Positions 46,481-57,865 of a DNA stretch of 64,000 nt are shown here, in pieces. Numbering within the stretch: position 1 is the stretch's first letter; the number at the start of each line of letters is the position of its first letter. This DNA comes from Castanea sativa. Taxonomy: Eukaryota > Streptophyta > Magnoliopsida > Fagales > Fagaceae. The notes beneath the pieces are model-generated. The model was not told where the DNA came from and ran no database searches. It worked only from the letters and a program-made list of their open reading frames with translations. Both the position numbers and the translations under genes were made by a program. The stretch lies in contig NC_134015.1 of the NCBI RefSeq assembly GCF_040712315.1, forward strand, positions 21,639,614 to 21,703,613, given 5' to 3'.

Positions 46481-49400
46481 ATGAACGAGTTCTTTACTTT
46501 GCATGTGCACCATGGTGGCCATTTTGATGAAAATCCTCAAAGTATGTGGAGGGTGAGGTAGGAGTAGTAGATAACTGTGATCCTGATAAGTGGTCTAAGG
46601 TAGAAATTGAGGCCATCTGTAGAGATTTTGGGTATACACATGTGAGTAGGCTGTGGTACAAAAGGCCTGGGGATAATGGGGTGTTCGAACTGATTAAGAA
46701 TGATAATGATGCAATGTTAATGACTGAGTTGGTAAGGGGTCATGGAGAGATTCATGTCTATGTAGAGCATCCAGTACACGACCCTATACTTATTAATGGT
46801 GGTAATGGTGTGCCTCTGGATGTTGTTGTACAGGCTGATTATGATGACCTTTTGTTTGTTAGTGATTCTGAGAATTTCAGCTCTAGTGAACCTGATCATC
46901 CTTTTGATGGTTATTATGATGGTTCTAATTCTGAGGATGATGATGACTGGGATGATGGTGGCAGTGCTAGTGGTAGGGATGGTGGCAGTGCTGATGGTAG
47001 GGCTGGTGGCAGTGCTAGTGGTAGGGATGGTGGCAGTGATGGTAAAGTGGAAACACTTGGGTGCAAGAGACTTGGGAAGGAACCAATTGTTGAGGAACCA
47101 CAACAGGATGGGGCTGTCACCACTGATAGCAATGACACTTCTGGGGACAGTGATGTAGAAGGGGCAAGATCAATGGACCCCAACCAAAGATATGTGGGTG
47201 AAGATAGTGCAAGCAGTGATAGTGATACAATGATGCACATGTCTGATCAGATGGGGGATGGGGAGATGAACTCAGACTACACAACTGAGGAGTTGTTGAG
47301 CCTAAGTGAGTCATCATCTGATGGTGAGTTTCATGGTGATGGTGATGATGGCAGTGACAGTGAGGGTGGTGCTACTGTCAATGAAAGAGTTGTGAAGAAT
47401 GTCAGAAGGAGGAAGAAGTTCCCTGTGTTTAGATCAGTTTCCAATCCTAAACACTTGATATTTGAGAAGTACATGTTATTTACCTCATCTAAGCAGTTCA
47501 AGGATGCTATGACTGAGTATGCTGTGAAAGGTGGATGGGGACTGAAGTTTGTGAAGAATGATGCTATTAGGGTTAGAGTTAAATGCCAACCTCCCTGTAA
47601 GTTTTCAGCTTACCTTTCAAAGCTACCAAAGGAGATGAGCTGGCAGCTAAGGACTCTGAATTTGGAGCACACATGCACTAGGAGCTACAAAAACCCAAGG
47701 TGTTCTGCCAAGTTCCTTGCAAAGAAGTTGATGAAGAAGGTGAAGAGGCAACCTGATATTAAGCTAAGGGACATTCAAGAGGTTGTGCACGAGAAGTATG
47801 TTGTGAATATTAGTGCAGGAAAAGCTAGTAGGGCTAGGGAAAAGGCTCAGGAGTTTGTTGCTGGGCCTTTTATAAATTAGTACAATAAACTGTGGGATTA
47901 TTGTGCAGAACTAAGGAGATCCAGCCCTGGCAGTACAGTTGTAATGAAGACACACACATTCAATGAAGGTGACTTGGCTGCTGAGATGGACTTACAGGCT
48001 GGTCTACCTTATTTTGAGAGACTGTACATCTGCTGGTCTGGGTGTAAGCAAGGGTTCAGGGTAGGTTGTAGGCCAATAATTAGGTTGGATGCTTGTCACC
48101 TAAAAACCAAGATAGGGGGCCAGCTGATGGTTGCAATTACCAGAGACCCTAATGAAGAATATTTCCCTCTAGCAGTTGCAGTGCTGGAAGCTGAAACTAA
48201 GGACTCATGGATTTGGTTTATAAATTTGCTGCTAGCAGACATTGGTGATGAGAAGAGGTGGACATTCATATCTGACCAGCAAAAGGCATCTCCAAAACAT
48301 GCTCATTTTTTTAACTTAAGTACATTTAACAAGTAGTGAAATATGTATACATGCTAACCACTGTTGATTTTCTTAGCAGGGGTTGGTGCAGGCATTTGCA
48401 GATAATTGGCCACAATATGAGCATAGAATTTGTTGTAGACATTTGTACAACAATCTTAGGAAGAAGCATCCTGGCATACTGATTAGGGAGCTGTTTTGGA
48501 AAGCAGCTAAAGCCACATATGCACATGAATGTGAAAGGGTAATGAATGAGATGAAGGAGGTTGATGAGGGTGCATATAATTGGTTGAAGGGACATACCAC
48601 AACAGTATGGGCTAGACACATGTTCAGAACTGATGCATTGACTGACACAGTCATCAACAACATGTGTGAGAGTTTCAATAGTAGGATACTCAAATTCAGG
48701 GGGAAACCCATCATTAGCATGGTATGCTTATTATTTGGATTATTATTTGGATTTTGGTTACCTGTATGCAATGTTGCATGCACTGAATTGTGGGTTTTTC
48801 CTGTTTGCAGCTTGAGGACATAAGGTTATACCTAATGAGTAGATTCCAGCAAAACAGGCACAGTATTCTGAGGGTGGAATCTGAGCTTTGCCCTAAAGTA
48901 TGTAAAAGACTACATAGGGAGAAGGTGGGTAGTGGTAGGTGGTTAGCTTGTTGGGCTTCTGACACCAAATTTGAGGTGAAGAATGGACTGCAAAGCTTTA
49001 TTGTGGACCTGGCTAAGGGGGTGTGCAGTTGTAGGAGATGGGATATCACTGGTATCCCATGTTGCCATGCAATTTCATGCATATTCTTCAACAGAGAGCA
49101 AGCTGAGAAGTACACTAATAATTGCTACCAAGTCGGCACATACAAAGCATATTATGAGCACTCCATTGATCCACTCAATGGTGCCAATATGTGGACCCCA
49201 ATTGGTCTCCCTCCTGTGCAACCTCCCATAAAGAGAAGGCCACCAGGCAGGCCCAAGAAGAAGAGAGCCTTAGAACCCAATGAATCAAGGAAGGGTCACA
49301 GCAAGTGCAGGGGTATTGCCAAGAGGTGCAAGTCTTGTGGAAAGATAGGCCACAACAAAAGAAGCTGCAAAGGTGAGGTTGGAGGAAATTCTTCACTGCC

Positions 49401-49825
49401 TGGTGCCCAAAACCAAAGGAGAAATATACCAAACCAGGTAAAAGTAATGATTTGAAATTCTGCATGTTTTGAAATGTCAAGTAATGTTCTAACCTAGTTG
49501 TATTTGCTGTTGCCTATAGACAAATTACAATGGCCAAGCTGGTGAGCCAAATGCCACAAATATGCCATCAAACCAGCAACAAAGAAGCAACCAGCAGCTA
49601 CCAATCAACAACCAGGAAGCCAGCAGCCAGCATCCACCAAGCAGCAACCAGGAAGCCAGCAGCCAGCATCCACCAAGCAGCAACCCTGCAAGTACCAATC
49701 CAAGGAAGAGAAGGAGGGGGTCTGTCACAAGTGAAACTCTAACTGCATCAAGAAATGCATCAAGGAATAGGGAGGCACTGAGGTTTGCTGAGAGTCAAGC
49801 ATCTGTGCATGGTCCAAGGGGGTAG
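46481..49825 (+). pseudogene. MULE transposase (mudrA-like), frameshifted and with one stop
   Basis: Exons: 46481-48285, 48380-48721, 48811-49437 and 49520-49825, about 1,026 residues if whole. ATG 46481 gives MNEFFTLHVHHGGHFDENPQ, the PB1-like N terminus of plant MULEs. One base is missing near 46540, putting the rest (GEVGVVDNCDPDKW) in the next frame. An acidic Gly/Ser/Asp stretch with GGSASGRD repeats follows. Next is the MuDR DNA-binding region (FTSSKQFKDAMTEYAVKGGW, RVKCQPPCKFSAY). A TAG at 47878-47880 interrupts FIN-YNKLWDYC. The MULE catalytic core has RLDACHLK and FISDQQK. A SWIM finger (CSCRRWDITGIPCCHA), a CCHC knuckle (CKSCGKIGHNKRSC) and a C-terminal 11-residue repeat (QEASSQHPPSS) complete it. 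Intron 1 has a GC donor (AAAAG|GCATCT); the others are GT-AG. Confidence 0.9.
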
Positions 49826-51237
49826 GCTGGTGGAGTGCAGGAACACTTTTTGGGTTTACATTTTTTAACTTTTGTAATTGGCAAGACATAGCCTATTTTT
49901 TTGTTTAAATTAACTGCCTGGATTATGGCAGACATTTGTAATTGGGTATAGGAAGTGTTAGTAGTTACTGTAACTAGTGTTGGTAGTTAGTCTTTGATAT
50001 GGCTGAACTTAGACCACTCATATACTGCATTTTTGGATATTTATGAATGACCTTATTAATGCAGACCTAAACTTTGATGTGTTGTTTTGGAGCTTCTTTT
50101 GTTTTGTGTTGGAATTGCAATTTGGTAGTGTCGATTTTGAATGTGTTGGTAGTGAACAATGTGTTGGTAGTGCAGATTTGAAACTGCAGGTTTGGTATTG
50201 CAAATTTGGTAGTGCAGATTTTGAATTGCACTTAATTGGTTTTTTTTGGAGCTTCTTTTGTTTTGTGTTGGAATTGCAATTTGGTAGTTTAGATTTTGAA
50301 TTGCATTAAATTGGGTTGTTTTGGAGTGCAGATTTTGAATTGCACTTAATTGGGAACACTTGGAGCTTCTTTTGTTTTGTGTATCAATTAAGGCAATTTG
50401 GTATGGTAGTTAGTCTTTGTGTTGGTAGTGCAGATTTAAAACTGCAAATTTGGTAGTGCAGATTTTGAATTGCACTTAATTGGGTTGTTTTGGAGTTTCT
50501 TTTGTTTTGTGTTGGAATTGCAATTTGGTGGTTCAGATTTTGAATTGCACTTAATTGGGTTGTTTTGGAGTGCAGATTTTGAATTGCACTTAATTGGGAA
50601 CACTTGGAGCTTCTTTTGTTTTGTGTATCAATTAAGGCAATTTGGTATGGTAGTTAGTCTTTGTGTTGGTAGTGCATATTTAAAACTGCAGATTTGGTAC
50701 TGCAGATTTTGAATTGCACTTAATTGGGTTGTTTTGGAGCTTCTTTTGTTTTGTGTTGGAATTGCAATTTGGTATGGTAGTTAGTCTTTGTGTTGGTAGT
50801 GCAGATTTGAAACTGCAGGTTTGGTGCTGCAGATTTGGTGACTTGTAATTAACCTGTTGATGACTTGTAATTAACTTGTTGATGACTTGTATTGCAAATT
50901 GGGATGATGATGACTTGTATTGCATATTTACTGCAGGTTAATGCAAATTTGGTAACCTGTTGTGTATTGCAAATTTGGTGAAATTGTTGTACATTGCAGC
51001 AAAACAAAATTTAGATTACCAATATTGCAGATTTGGGAAATTAACAATCTAATTGCAATCAATTAAGGTAATTAACAAAGGATAACACTAAACTATGTCA
51101 TTGCATTGCATATTTCATTCTGACATCATTTGGATACAAATGATAACACCACATTGTCCTAACCCTACCCTAACCCTGCCCTAACACTGCCTACACCCCA
51201 CATTGTCCAAAACATGCTACCCCCATACCCCACCCAT
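49826..51237. repeat. Intergenic region between the two MULE genes, with tandem-like repeats
   Basis: From 50080 to 50840, phrases recur four to six times: GCACTTAATTGGGTTGTTTTGGAG, CTTCTTTTGTTTTGTGTTGGAATTGC (each split by small changes) and GGTAGTTAGTCTTTGTGTTGGTAGTGCA. They form irregular units of about 120-180 bp. The two convergent genes would end in this block. A CCCTAACCCTACCCTAACC phrase at 51158-51192 is a short telomere-like coincidence. Confidence 0.75.
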
Positions 51238-51717
51238 CTAATTCACCAAAGCTAGAATCACACAAAGGCATATGCCACACAGTATCAGTGACAATATCAA
51301 ACAGACTGTCAAAAACTTCTCCCTTTTCTTGCAGGTTGAAACCTCCACTTGGAGCCTGAGAATTTTCTTCCTTATTTTTGGGATCAGCACCTTCCCACGC
51401 TCACAAATCTCATCATCAACCCATTGGAAGAACTTGCACTTCTTACCAACCTGAAATTAAACCCAAATTCCAAACAAAATGAACAAACAACAAAACCAAA
51501 TTAACAAACCCAAATTAACAAAATGAATAGACAACAAAATTAAAAAACCAACTTACCCAGTAATTGGGACACCCATAGAACCTTCTCCCTGGATTGTTCT
51601 CTGTCCAAGACACCACTAGCATGGGCTTTTGAGGGAGGGGCAATAGCACATGCGTGGTGCTCTCCTCCTCAAGCTTCCCTCCAATGATGCAGAGGCAGAT
51701 GCACAGCTAGCTTCCAT
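51238..51717 (-). pseudogene. GRF-type zinc-finger protein with C-terminal membrane helix, second MULE gene
   Basis: Exons: 51717-51557 and 51450-51238, with borders TACTGG|GTAAGT and TTTCAG|GTTGG. ATG 51717 opens MEASCASASASLEG. A CYC pair, then (after one missing base near 51623) SWTENNPGRRFYGCPNYW and, across the splice, GKKCKFFQWVDDEIC form a GRF zinc finger with three Cys positions plus the NPGRRF-GC core. A basic linker (IPKIRKKILRLQ) leads to a hydrophobic C-terminal helix (FLTVCLILSLILCGICLCVI) that looks like a tail anchor. Exon 1 is 161 nt, one short of a whole number of codons, which confirms the deletion. GRF fingers bind single-stranded nucleic acid in other proteins; the role here is unknown. 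It reads towards the transposase gene and starts at the right TIR. Confidence 0.75.
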
Positions 51718-51729
51718 TCTCCTTCCTCG

Positions 51730-52428
51730 GACTGGAGTGTGAAAAAAGTTAGAGAGAGAGAGAGTGTGTGTGACAGAGATACATACACAGAGAAAGAGAT
51801 AAAGTGGACATTTTCGAGCTAAAGTTACCTTTTCGAGCTTTAACCCGCTGCTAAAATCTTGAAACTACAGCAGATTTGGATTGAAGCTTCAACCCACGAC
51901 TAACTCCCTTGTTTTCTTCAATTTTCAGTGTGCAATTTGGGGATTTTTTTAGGGATTTCGTTGTTTAGGGGTTTCGTTCAACTCAAAACTAGGTTTGATT
52001 TTAAGATTTTAGGGATCGGGATGAGGAAGACAACGTAGGAAATTTAGGGTTTTCTCTGCAATTTGGGGATTTTTGGGATCTTCGTGTAGATGACTGAGGC
52101 AGTTGAGGAGTAGGGTCACGTGGGGTCACATGAGGGGTCTAGGACGCAGGAAGATGAGGTGGACAGCTGAGGTGGCATGCACGTGAGTGGCATGTGAGTT
52201 TTGGCTGACTGAGGTGTCCACGTAGGATTATTATATTATTATTTTAATGAGTGGGCTTGACAGGTGGAGGTCCGTTAAACACGTAGGATTATTCTGTTTC
52301 TAGCCTAACAGAAAGGACCATTTTAAAAACAATTTTCATTTTTTAGGGATGACATTAGCAAAGAAATCAATTTTGGGACCAAAATGGGAATTGACCCAAA
52401 ATGTTGGGACCAAAAGTGCATTTTCGCC
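51730..52428. repeat. Right TIR of the MULE
   Basis: It is the inverse complement of the left TIR, including the splice donor AAAAG|GTAACT (51828 on the minus strand). The match ends at AACTTTTTTCACAC, followed at once by the acceptor-like CACTCCAG|TCCGAGG (51732) in front of the GRF gene's ATG. Confidence 0.9.
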
Positions 52429-52437
52429 TAAAGAGTA

Positions 52438-52789
52438 ATTAAGAATAAGTTGTGAAACCATCTCTTTAATATAAAAAATAATAATTTCATACTTATCCTT
52501 CAAGTCCCCCAGATTGCCATAATATAAACATCTTTTCCTTTATTCTTAACTTGGAACTTCCTCTTCACTTGTCAGGTTTATCATGTTGTCTTTATTTTTC
52601 CATTGTAGTAGTTATCACACCATTGAGACTCTAATTACTAGGTGATAAAATTAAGGCTTCCTAACTATCAGGTATTGAACACAAATATTTTCTCACACTT
52701 TTGTTTTACACTTTCACTTCATACTTTATCAATCATAGTATATCAGGTGTTTGATTTTTTTTTTTTCATATTAAATGATGAATAAATAA
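52438..52789. other. Spacer between the MULE and the LTR fragment
   Basis: No gene or definable element. A T run occurs at 52757-52767. Confidence 0.4.
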
Positions 52790-52955
52790 ATTTGCATCAT
52801 CCAAACTTACCATTGGACGATCAGAACGTCATAAACGCACATTTAATACATGAGCTATTACCAACGGACGCACACATAGACATGACCATTGGCAAGATCA
52901 TCAATCACCTAATTAAACCACTAGAGACATTACCAAAGGCATTAAAGTCACCATT
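52790..52955 (+). mobile_element. LTR fragment (Ty3-like), left part, split by a LINE
   Basis: Text such as CATTTAATACATGAGCTATTACC, GACATGACCATTGGCAAG and GGCATTAAAGTCACCATT continues after the LINE at 59437 with GAAGGCCTCCAATGATC and a TATATAAACCACCTTAGAACC promoter-like stretch. The organisation resembles the LTR at 27639. Confidence 0.45.
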
Positions 52956-53033
52956 TTTTTATTATTTAAAATCTGTGAATTTGTATTCAATCAACCCAAA
53001 TTGAAGTACAACAGAGAAAGATAAAAACAAATA

Positions 53034-56000
53034 CTACCCATTACAATCGTTTCGAATTATCTCCAGCAACACAGAAGGAAAATCATTCCTCCACACTTGG
53101 GAATCTTTCCTGACCCTAGCAAGATGAGCAAGCTCATGGGCGGCTCTGTTGTACTCCCTTTTCACGTGCTTGATCTTCCAACTTGTGAACGTACTCAGCA
53201 AAGAAATAATTCCTTGGTACAGATGTCCAAGGTTACCATCCACTAACCCATCATTAATCCCAATGACTGTTGTTACAACATCAGATTCAATGTTATTTGA
53301 GTCAGCTTCATGTCACGAGCAAGCAAAATTCCATTCTCCATAGCCAGCGCTTCCACCTCTTCAACAGAAAATTGACCTTGAAAATATTTACAACTGGCTG
53401 CCATAACTGCTCCTTCAAAATCTCTAATAATAGCCCCCACACTAGAGTTCCTTTCATCCACAGAAGTGGCTCCATCTACATTAATTTTGCAAACTCCAAC
53501 TGGCCAGGGGCGTAGCTATGTGTAAGGGTGGGGGGGCCAATTTTGAAATTTTTAAAAATATATATATATATAATTATTTTAATATTTTCAAAATTTAGTC
53601 TACAAAAATAAGAGTTGGCCTTCCTAAATATTTTATTGAGTCCAATGATGCTCTTATAATAAAAAATTGTCCAATAATTATAGAGACATAAGACTATTTT
53701 TCACAATTCTATTTTTTATTGTAAAATATGCTCTTATATCTATTAAATATTTGATAAAGTTTGGCACCAAACATATTTGAATTTACATCTTTTTCAACTA
53801 GTTATGTAACAATTAACAAGTCATTAACTCATTAAAAAAATAATGTCACTAAAACTACACATGAAATGTCCCTTTAGTTACTACATAATGGGTTAGAGCA
53901 AGATAACTTCAAATATGTTTGAAGCCTAACTTATTTCTCCAAGTTTTGGATCATTCATGTATTTTAAAATTTCATTATTTTAATTGAAATATTTTTTTAC
54001 TTTCTTTAGTGTAAAATTTGATAATTTGTATCGAAAATGAAATTTTATAAGAATTTCACCATAAAAATAGTAAAAAGTGTGTATATAATAAAAAAGTGTG
54101 TGTATGTGTATGAGGGAGTTGTCTTAATAAATATATTAGAGTTGCAACTTGGCCCCCCCAAAGCAAAATTCCTGGCTCCGCCCCTACAACTGGCGGAGGG
54201 AGCCAGCTGTTATTTCCTTCAGCTTGATAATTATTCAGGGCATTCCTTGCACCCCGAAACTCTTGAATGAACTTGTTAGCAAAATTCCAAATATGTCTCG
54301 GCAGCTTGCATGTAGCTTCAAAAACAATTAAATTCCTATTATACCATATTGACCAGGCTACATTGAAGAAGACTTCAAGGTCACGGGCTGTACCATTCTC
54401 AAGAATTCGCAACGCAACATCAGCTATGTCATGTAACCTCAGGCCCATCTAGACCACTTGAACATCCCAATTATCCCAAACTCTCCTTGCAACTTCACAT
54501 TTTATAATGGAATGAAAAGCCGTTTCCATCTCCCTTCCACAACAAGGGCAAAGGTCATCCTCACCAATGCCTCCTCTCCTTAGATTTACCATTGTTGGAA
54601 GAGCCTCAATACATGCTCTCCAAGCAAAGATTTTGATCTTTGATGGAATATTTAAATGCCAAACACTCTTCCACAAATGCCCTCTGGGATCTCCACCCGA
54701 ACTTTCCCCTTCCTCAGAGGAATCTACTATATCAACGGCTACATAATAAGCACTTTTAATAGAAAACATACCTTTGTTGTTAGCAACCCAAATTATTTTT
54801 TCCTCAGGAAGATTATAACTAATTGGTATGTTGAGGAACGTTCTTGCTTCAAAATGCAAAAAAATTGAGTTAATGAGATCAGCCTTCCACCTTCTAGTAT
54901 CATAATCAATTAAAGCCGAAACCATTGGGAAATCATCGAATTCGCGGGGAAGGGAGATCACCTTGAACATTGTGGGGGTAGGCGGCCACTTGTCGTTCCA
55001 GATGTGAATCAATCTTCCATTACCAACTCTCCATCGATAACCACTTTTTACAACTTCAAGCCCTTGCATAATGCTTCTCCAAACATAGGATGGTCATGAA
55101 CCCAAAACAGCATTGAGAACATCACCATGGGGATAGTATTTAGCCCTATATACTCGAGCTACTAATGAGTTTGGATTCATGAGAAGCCTCCAACCTTGCT
55201 TTGCTAACATAGCAAGATTAAAGGCTTGAAGGTTTCTAAACCCCATCCCACCTCGAAGCTTTGATTTGCACAAGCGCTTCCAACTTACCCAGACCAATTT
55301 AGACTCTTGACCACGCTGCCCCCACCAAAATCTTCTCATCATACCTTCTATGTCATCACACAACCCCTTTGGTAATTGAAAACAACTTATTGCATACGTT
55401 GGAACAACTTGAGCCACCACCTTTATGAGAATCTCCCTACCACCAATAGAGAGAAACGTTTATTTCCACCTCGTAAGCTTCCTTTCTACCCTTTCTTTAA
55501 TCTCCGCAAAGACTTCGATTTTTGATTTGCCAATAATAGATGGAAGGCCAAGGTACTTCCCATGCCTAGAATCCTGCATAGGGCCCAAAATTTCCAAGAC
55601 CTCCTTTTTCTTTTCTTCCCCCATATTTGCACTAAAGAAAACCGATGACTTGTCTGCATTGATTTTCTGACCAAAGGCAACTTCATACCTCTGAAGAATT
55701 TCAATTAAATTTTCACATTCTTGGCCACTAGCTTTACAAAAAAGCAGACTATCATCCGCAAAAAAGAGATGAGAGATCTTGGGACATCCTCTGCAGATAG
55801 ATAAGCCACTCAACATCTGATTTTCTATTGCCTTACTTATAAGAGAAGAAAATCCATCTGCACAAAGCAAGAATAAATAAGATGATAGGGGATCTCCTTG
55901 ACGAAGACCCCTCGAAGGTATAATATTACCATACGCTACACCATTAATAAGCACATAATAGGAGACAAAAGTAATGCACCGCATAATCAAGCAGATCCAG

Positions 56001-57799
56001 TTTTCATGAAAGCCTAATTTTTTCATAATCTGCTCAATGAACCCCCATTCCACCCTATCATAAGCCTTACTCATGTCTAGTTTAATTTCCATATAACTCT
56101 CCTTACCATCTTTCTTATGGTCTAAAAAATGCATGAGTTCAAAGGCTATAAGAACATTATCAGTTATAAGCCTCTCAAATAGAAATGCACTTTGATTTTT
56201 AGAAATGATATGAGGGAGGATAGATTTGTGACGATTAGCTAAGACTTTGGAAATGAGCTTATAAATTACATTACTTAGACTAATCAGTCTAAATTTTGTC
56301 ATTTTAGTAGGATTGTGAGTTTTTAGGATAAGAGTAATAAACGTTTTATTTATGTCAGCCATAGAAATATCAGAATTTAAAACATTCGCAACCATGCTAA
56401 CAATATCATTACCCACAATATCCCAATATTTTTGATAAAATATAGCTGGCATACCATCTGGGCCGGGAGCTTTGGTCGGGTGCATCTGCTTAAGGGCAGC
56501 TTCGATTTCATCTCTTGTAAACTGTCGGATCAAGCTTTGATTCATATCATTTGAAACCTTTGCATCAATAGTATCAACTACCTCCAGAATCTTATCAGGA
56601 TTGGAAGTTGCATAAAGCTTCTCAAAATATGAAACTGCCACTTCAGCCATTTCTAATGGAGATTCCTTCCATACCCCCATTTCATCCATAATTCCGGAAA
56701 TAAAATTCTTCTTTTTCCTCCCAGAAGCTTTTATATGAAAATATTTTGTATTGCGATCTCCTAGCCCCATCCACTGAATCTTGGACCTTTGTTGCCACAT
56801 AATCTCCTCACAATCCAACAATTCATTAATTTCCTTCCTGAGTTTATTAATTTCACGCCCGTTACTTCCATCACGATCCCTCAACACCAACTCATTTAGG
56901 AAATTTCTTTTACTCTGAATCTGCCTAGGAACATTACCAAACACTGCCCTGTTCCACTTGGATACCTCTTCAGCACACTGCTTAAGACCATCAACCATGC
57001 CATTCGGATTGCAAAGATTTACACCCTCCTTCCAAACAGCCTTGATAACATCTCTGCAATCATTTTGTCGTGTCCACATTGCCTCAAACTGGAACCTTTT
57101 TTTCATAAGTCTTTGCGGTATATTGGCATCAGTGATCAATAGCGCACAATGGTCACAAGTAGATTCCACTAGGTGATGAATCTTCATATCCCTGTAATGG
57201 TCAATCCAATCCTGCGTAACCAAAGCACGATCTAATCGAAGATATATCCTCTGCCTTCCTTCTTGCATGTTACACCAAGTGAACTCCGAGCCACAAAAAC
57301 CAAGGTCCTTAAAACCACAATAATTTATTGCTTCCCTAAAATCTCCCATCTGCCTTTAGGACCGTCGAGCTCCGCCCATTTTTTCCGACATCGAAACTAT
57401 TTCATTAAAATCCCCAAAGCGCAACTAGGGGAGCTGAAACTTTCTGCTAAGAATTTTTAATAACTTCCAAGATTCCTTTCTTCTATGTGACTCAGGATTT
57501 CCATAAAATCCAATAATCTACCATTTAAACCCCGAATCTTTAGAAATAATGGCATCAACGTGTCTTTCTGAGTAGCTTTGAATATCAACCTTAATTTCCT
57601 TCTTCCACAACAAGGCTAAGCCCCCACTTCTCCCATAACTTGGAATAATTAAACCATTAGCAAAACCAACATTCATCTTTTTCAGCTTTGTTTCTGATAG
57701 AAAAACAAAGTCGGGATCCCACTGTTGCACAAACCTGCGCAACACTCGAACTGATCGAGGGTTCTCAAGCCCTTGGCAGTTCCATCTTAAAGTCCTCAT
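53034..57799 (-). pseudogene. LINE ORF2: endonuclease, reverse transcriptase, zf-RVT, RNase H
   Basis: ATG 57799 gives MRTLRWNCQGLENPRS and LSETKL, the start of an APE-like endonuclease. Stops follow near 57516, 57428 and 57356. Endonuclease ends with GSEFTWCN, RLDRAL and DHCALL. The RT stretch (57349-55460, open) carries HPTKAPGPDGMPAIFYQKYW, LDMSKAYDRVEW, GLRQGDPLSSYLF and the catalytic FADD (about 55752-55763). After frame breaks near 55455 and 55080 come FWWGQRGQE and the zinc-binding CPCCGREMETAFHSIIKC. A TAG at 54449 precedes MGLRLHD. The RNase H part is split by the hAT insertion: NNSWLPPP on one side, KINVDGAT and AIIRDFEG on the other, ending VKREYNRAAHELAHLAR. Confidence 0.9.
53505..54186. 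mobile_element. hAT-type non-autonomous element with perfect 8-bp TSD inside LINE ORF2
   Basis: The left end CAGGGGCGTAGC is inverse to the right end GCTCCGCCCCTA. G and C tracts (GGGGGGGCCA and TGGCCCCCCC) lie just inside each end. CAACTGGC flanks both sides exactly (53497-53504 and 54187-54194). The interior is AT-rich and non-coding. It is the best-preserved member of the family also seen at 1832, 15125 and 25545. Confidence 0.92.
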
Positions 57800-57865
57800 C
57801 TTTCTCGGCGGTGCTGCCTTGCAGTCATTGCCGTTTCATCAAGAGAAAAAGAGCAACCATTATAA

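Larger units (their letters stand above)
45441..52428. mobile_element. Two-gene Mutator-like element (MULE), 6,988 bp
   Basis: It starts GGCGAAAATACACTTTTGG and ends with the inverse CCAAAAGTGCATTTTCGCC. Perfect 9-bp duplications TAAAGAGTA flank it (45432-45440 and 52429-52437). TIRs of about 700 bp enclose a plus-strand transposase gene and a convergent minus-strand GRF-zinc-finger gene. The perfect duplication indicates a recent insertion, yet both genes carry disabling mutations. Confidence 0.93.

Noticed and set aside
46717..47317. Several reverse and alternate-frame open stretches over the MULE acidic region
   Set aside because: They are shadows of Asp/Ser/Gly-rich codons; the real frame is the plus-strand transposase.
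51158..51192. Telomere-like CCCTAACCCT repeats
   Set aside because: Only about four irregular units, not the plant CCCTAAA repeat, and inside a MULE. No sign of an interstitial telomere.
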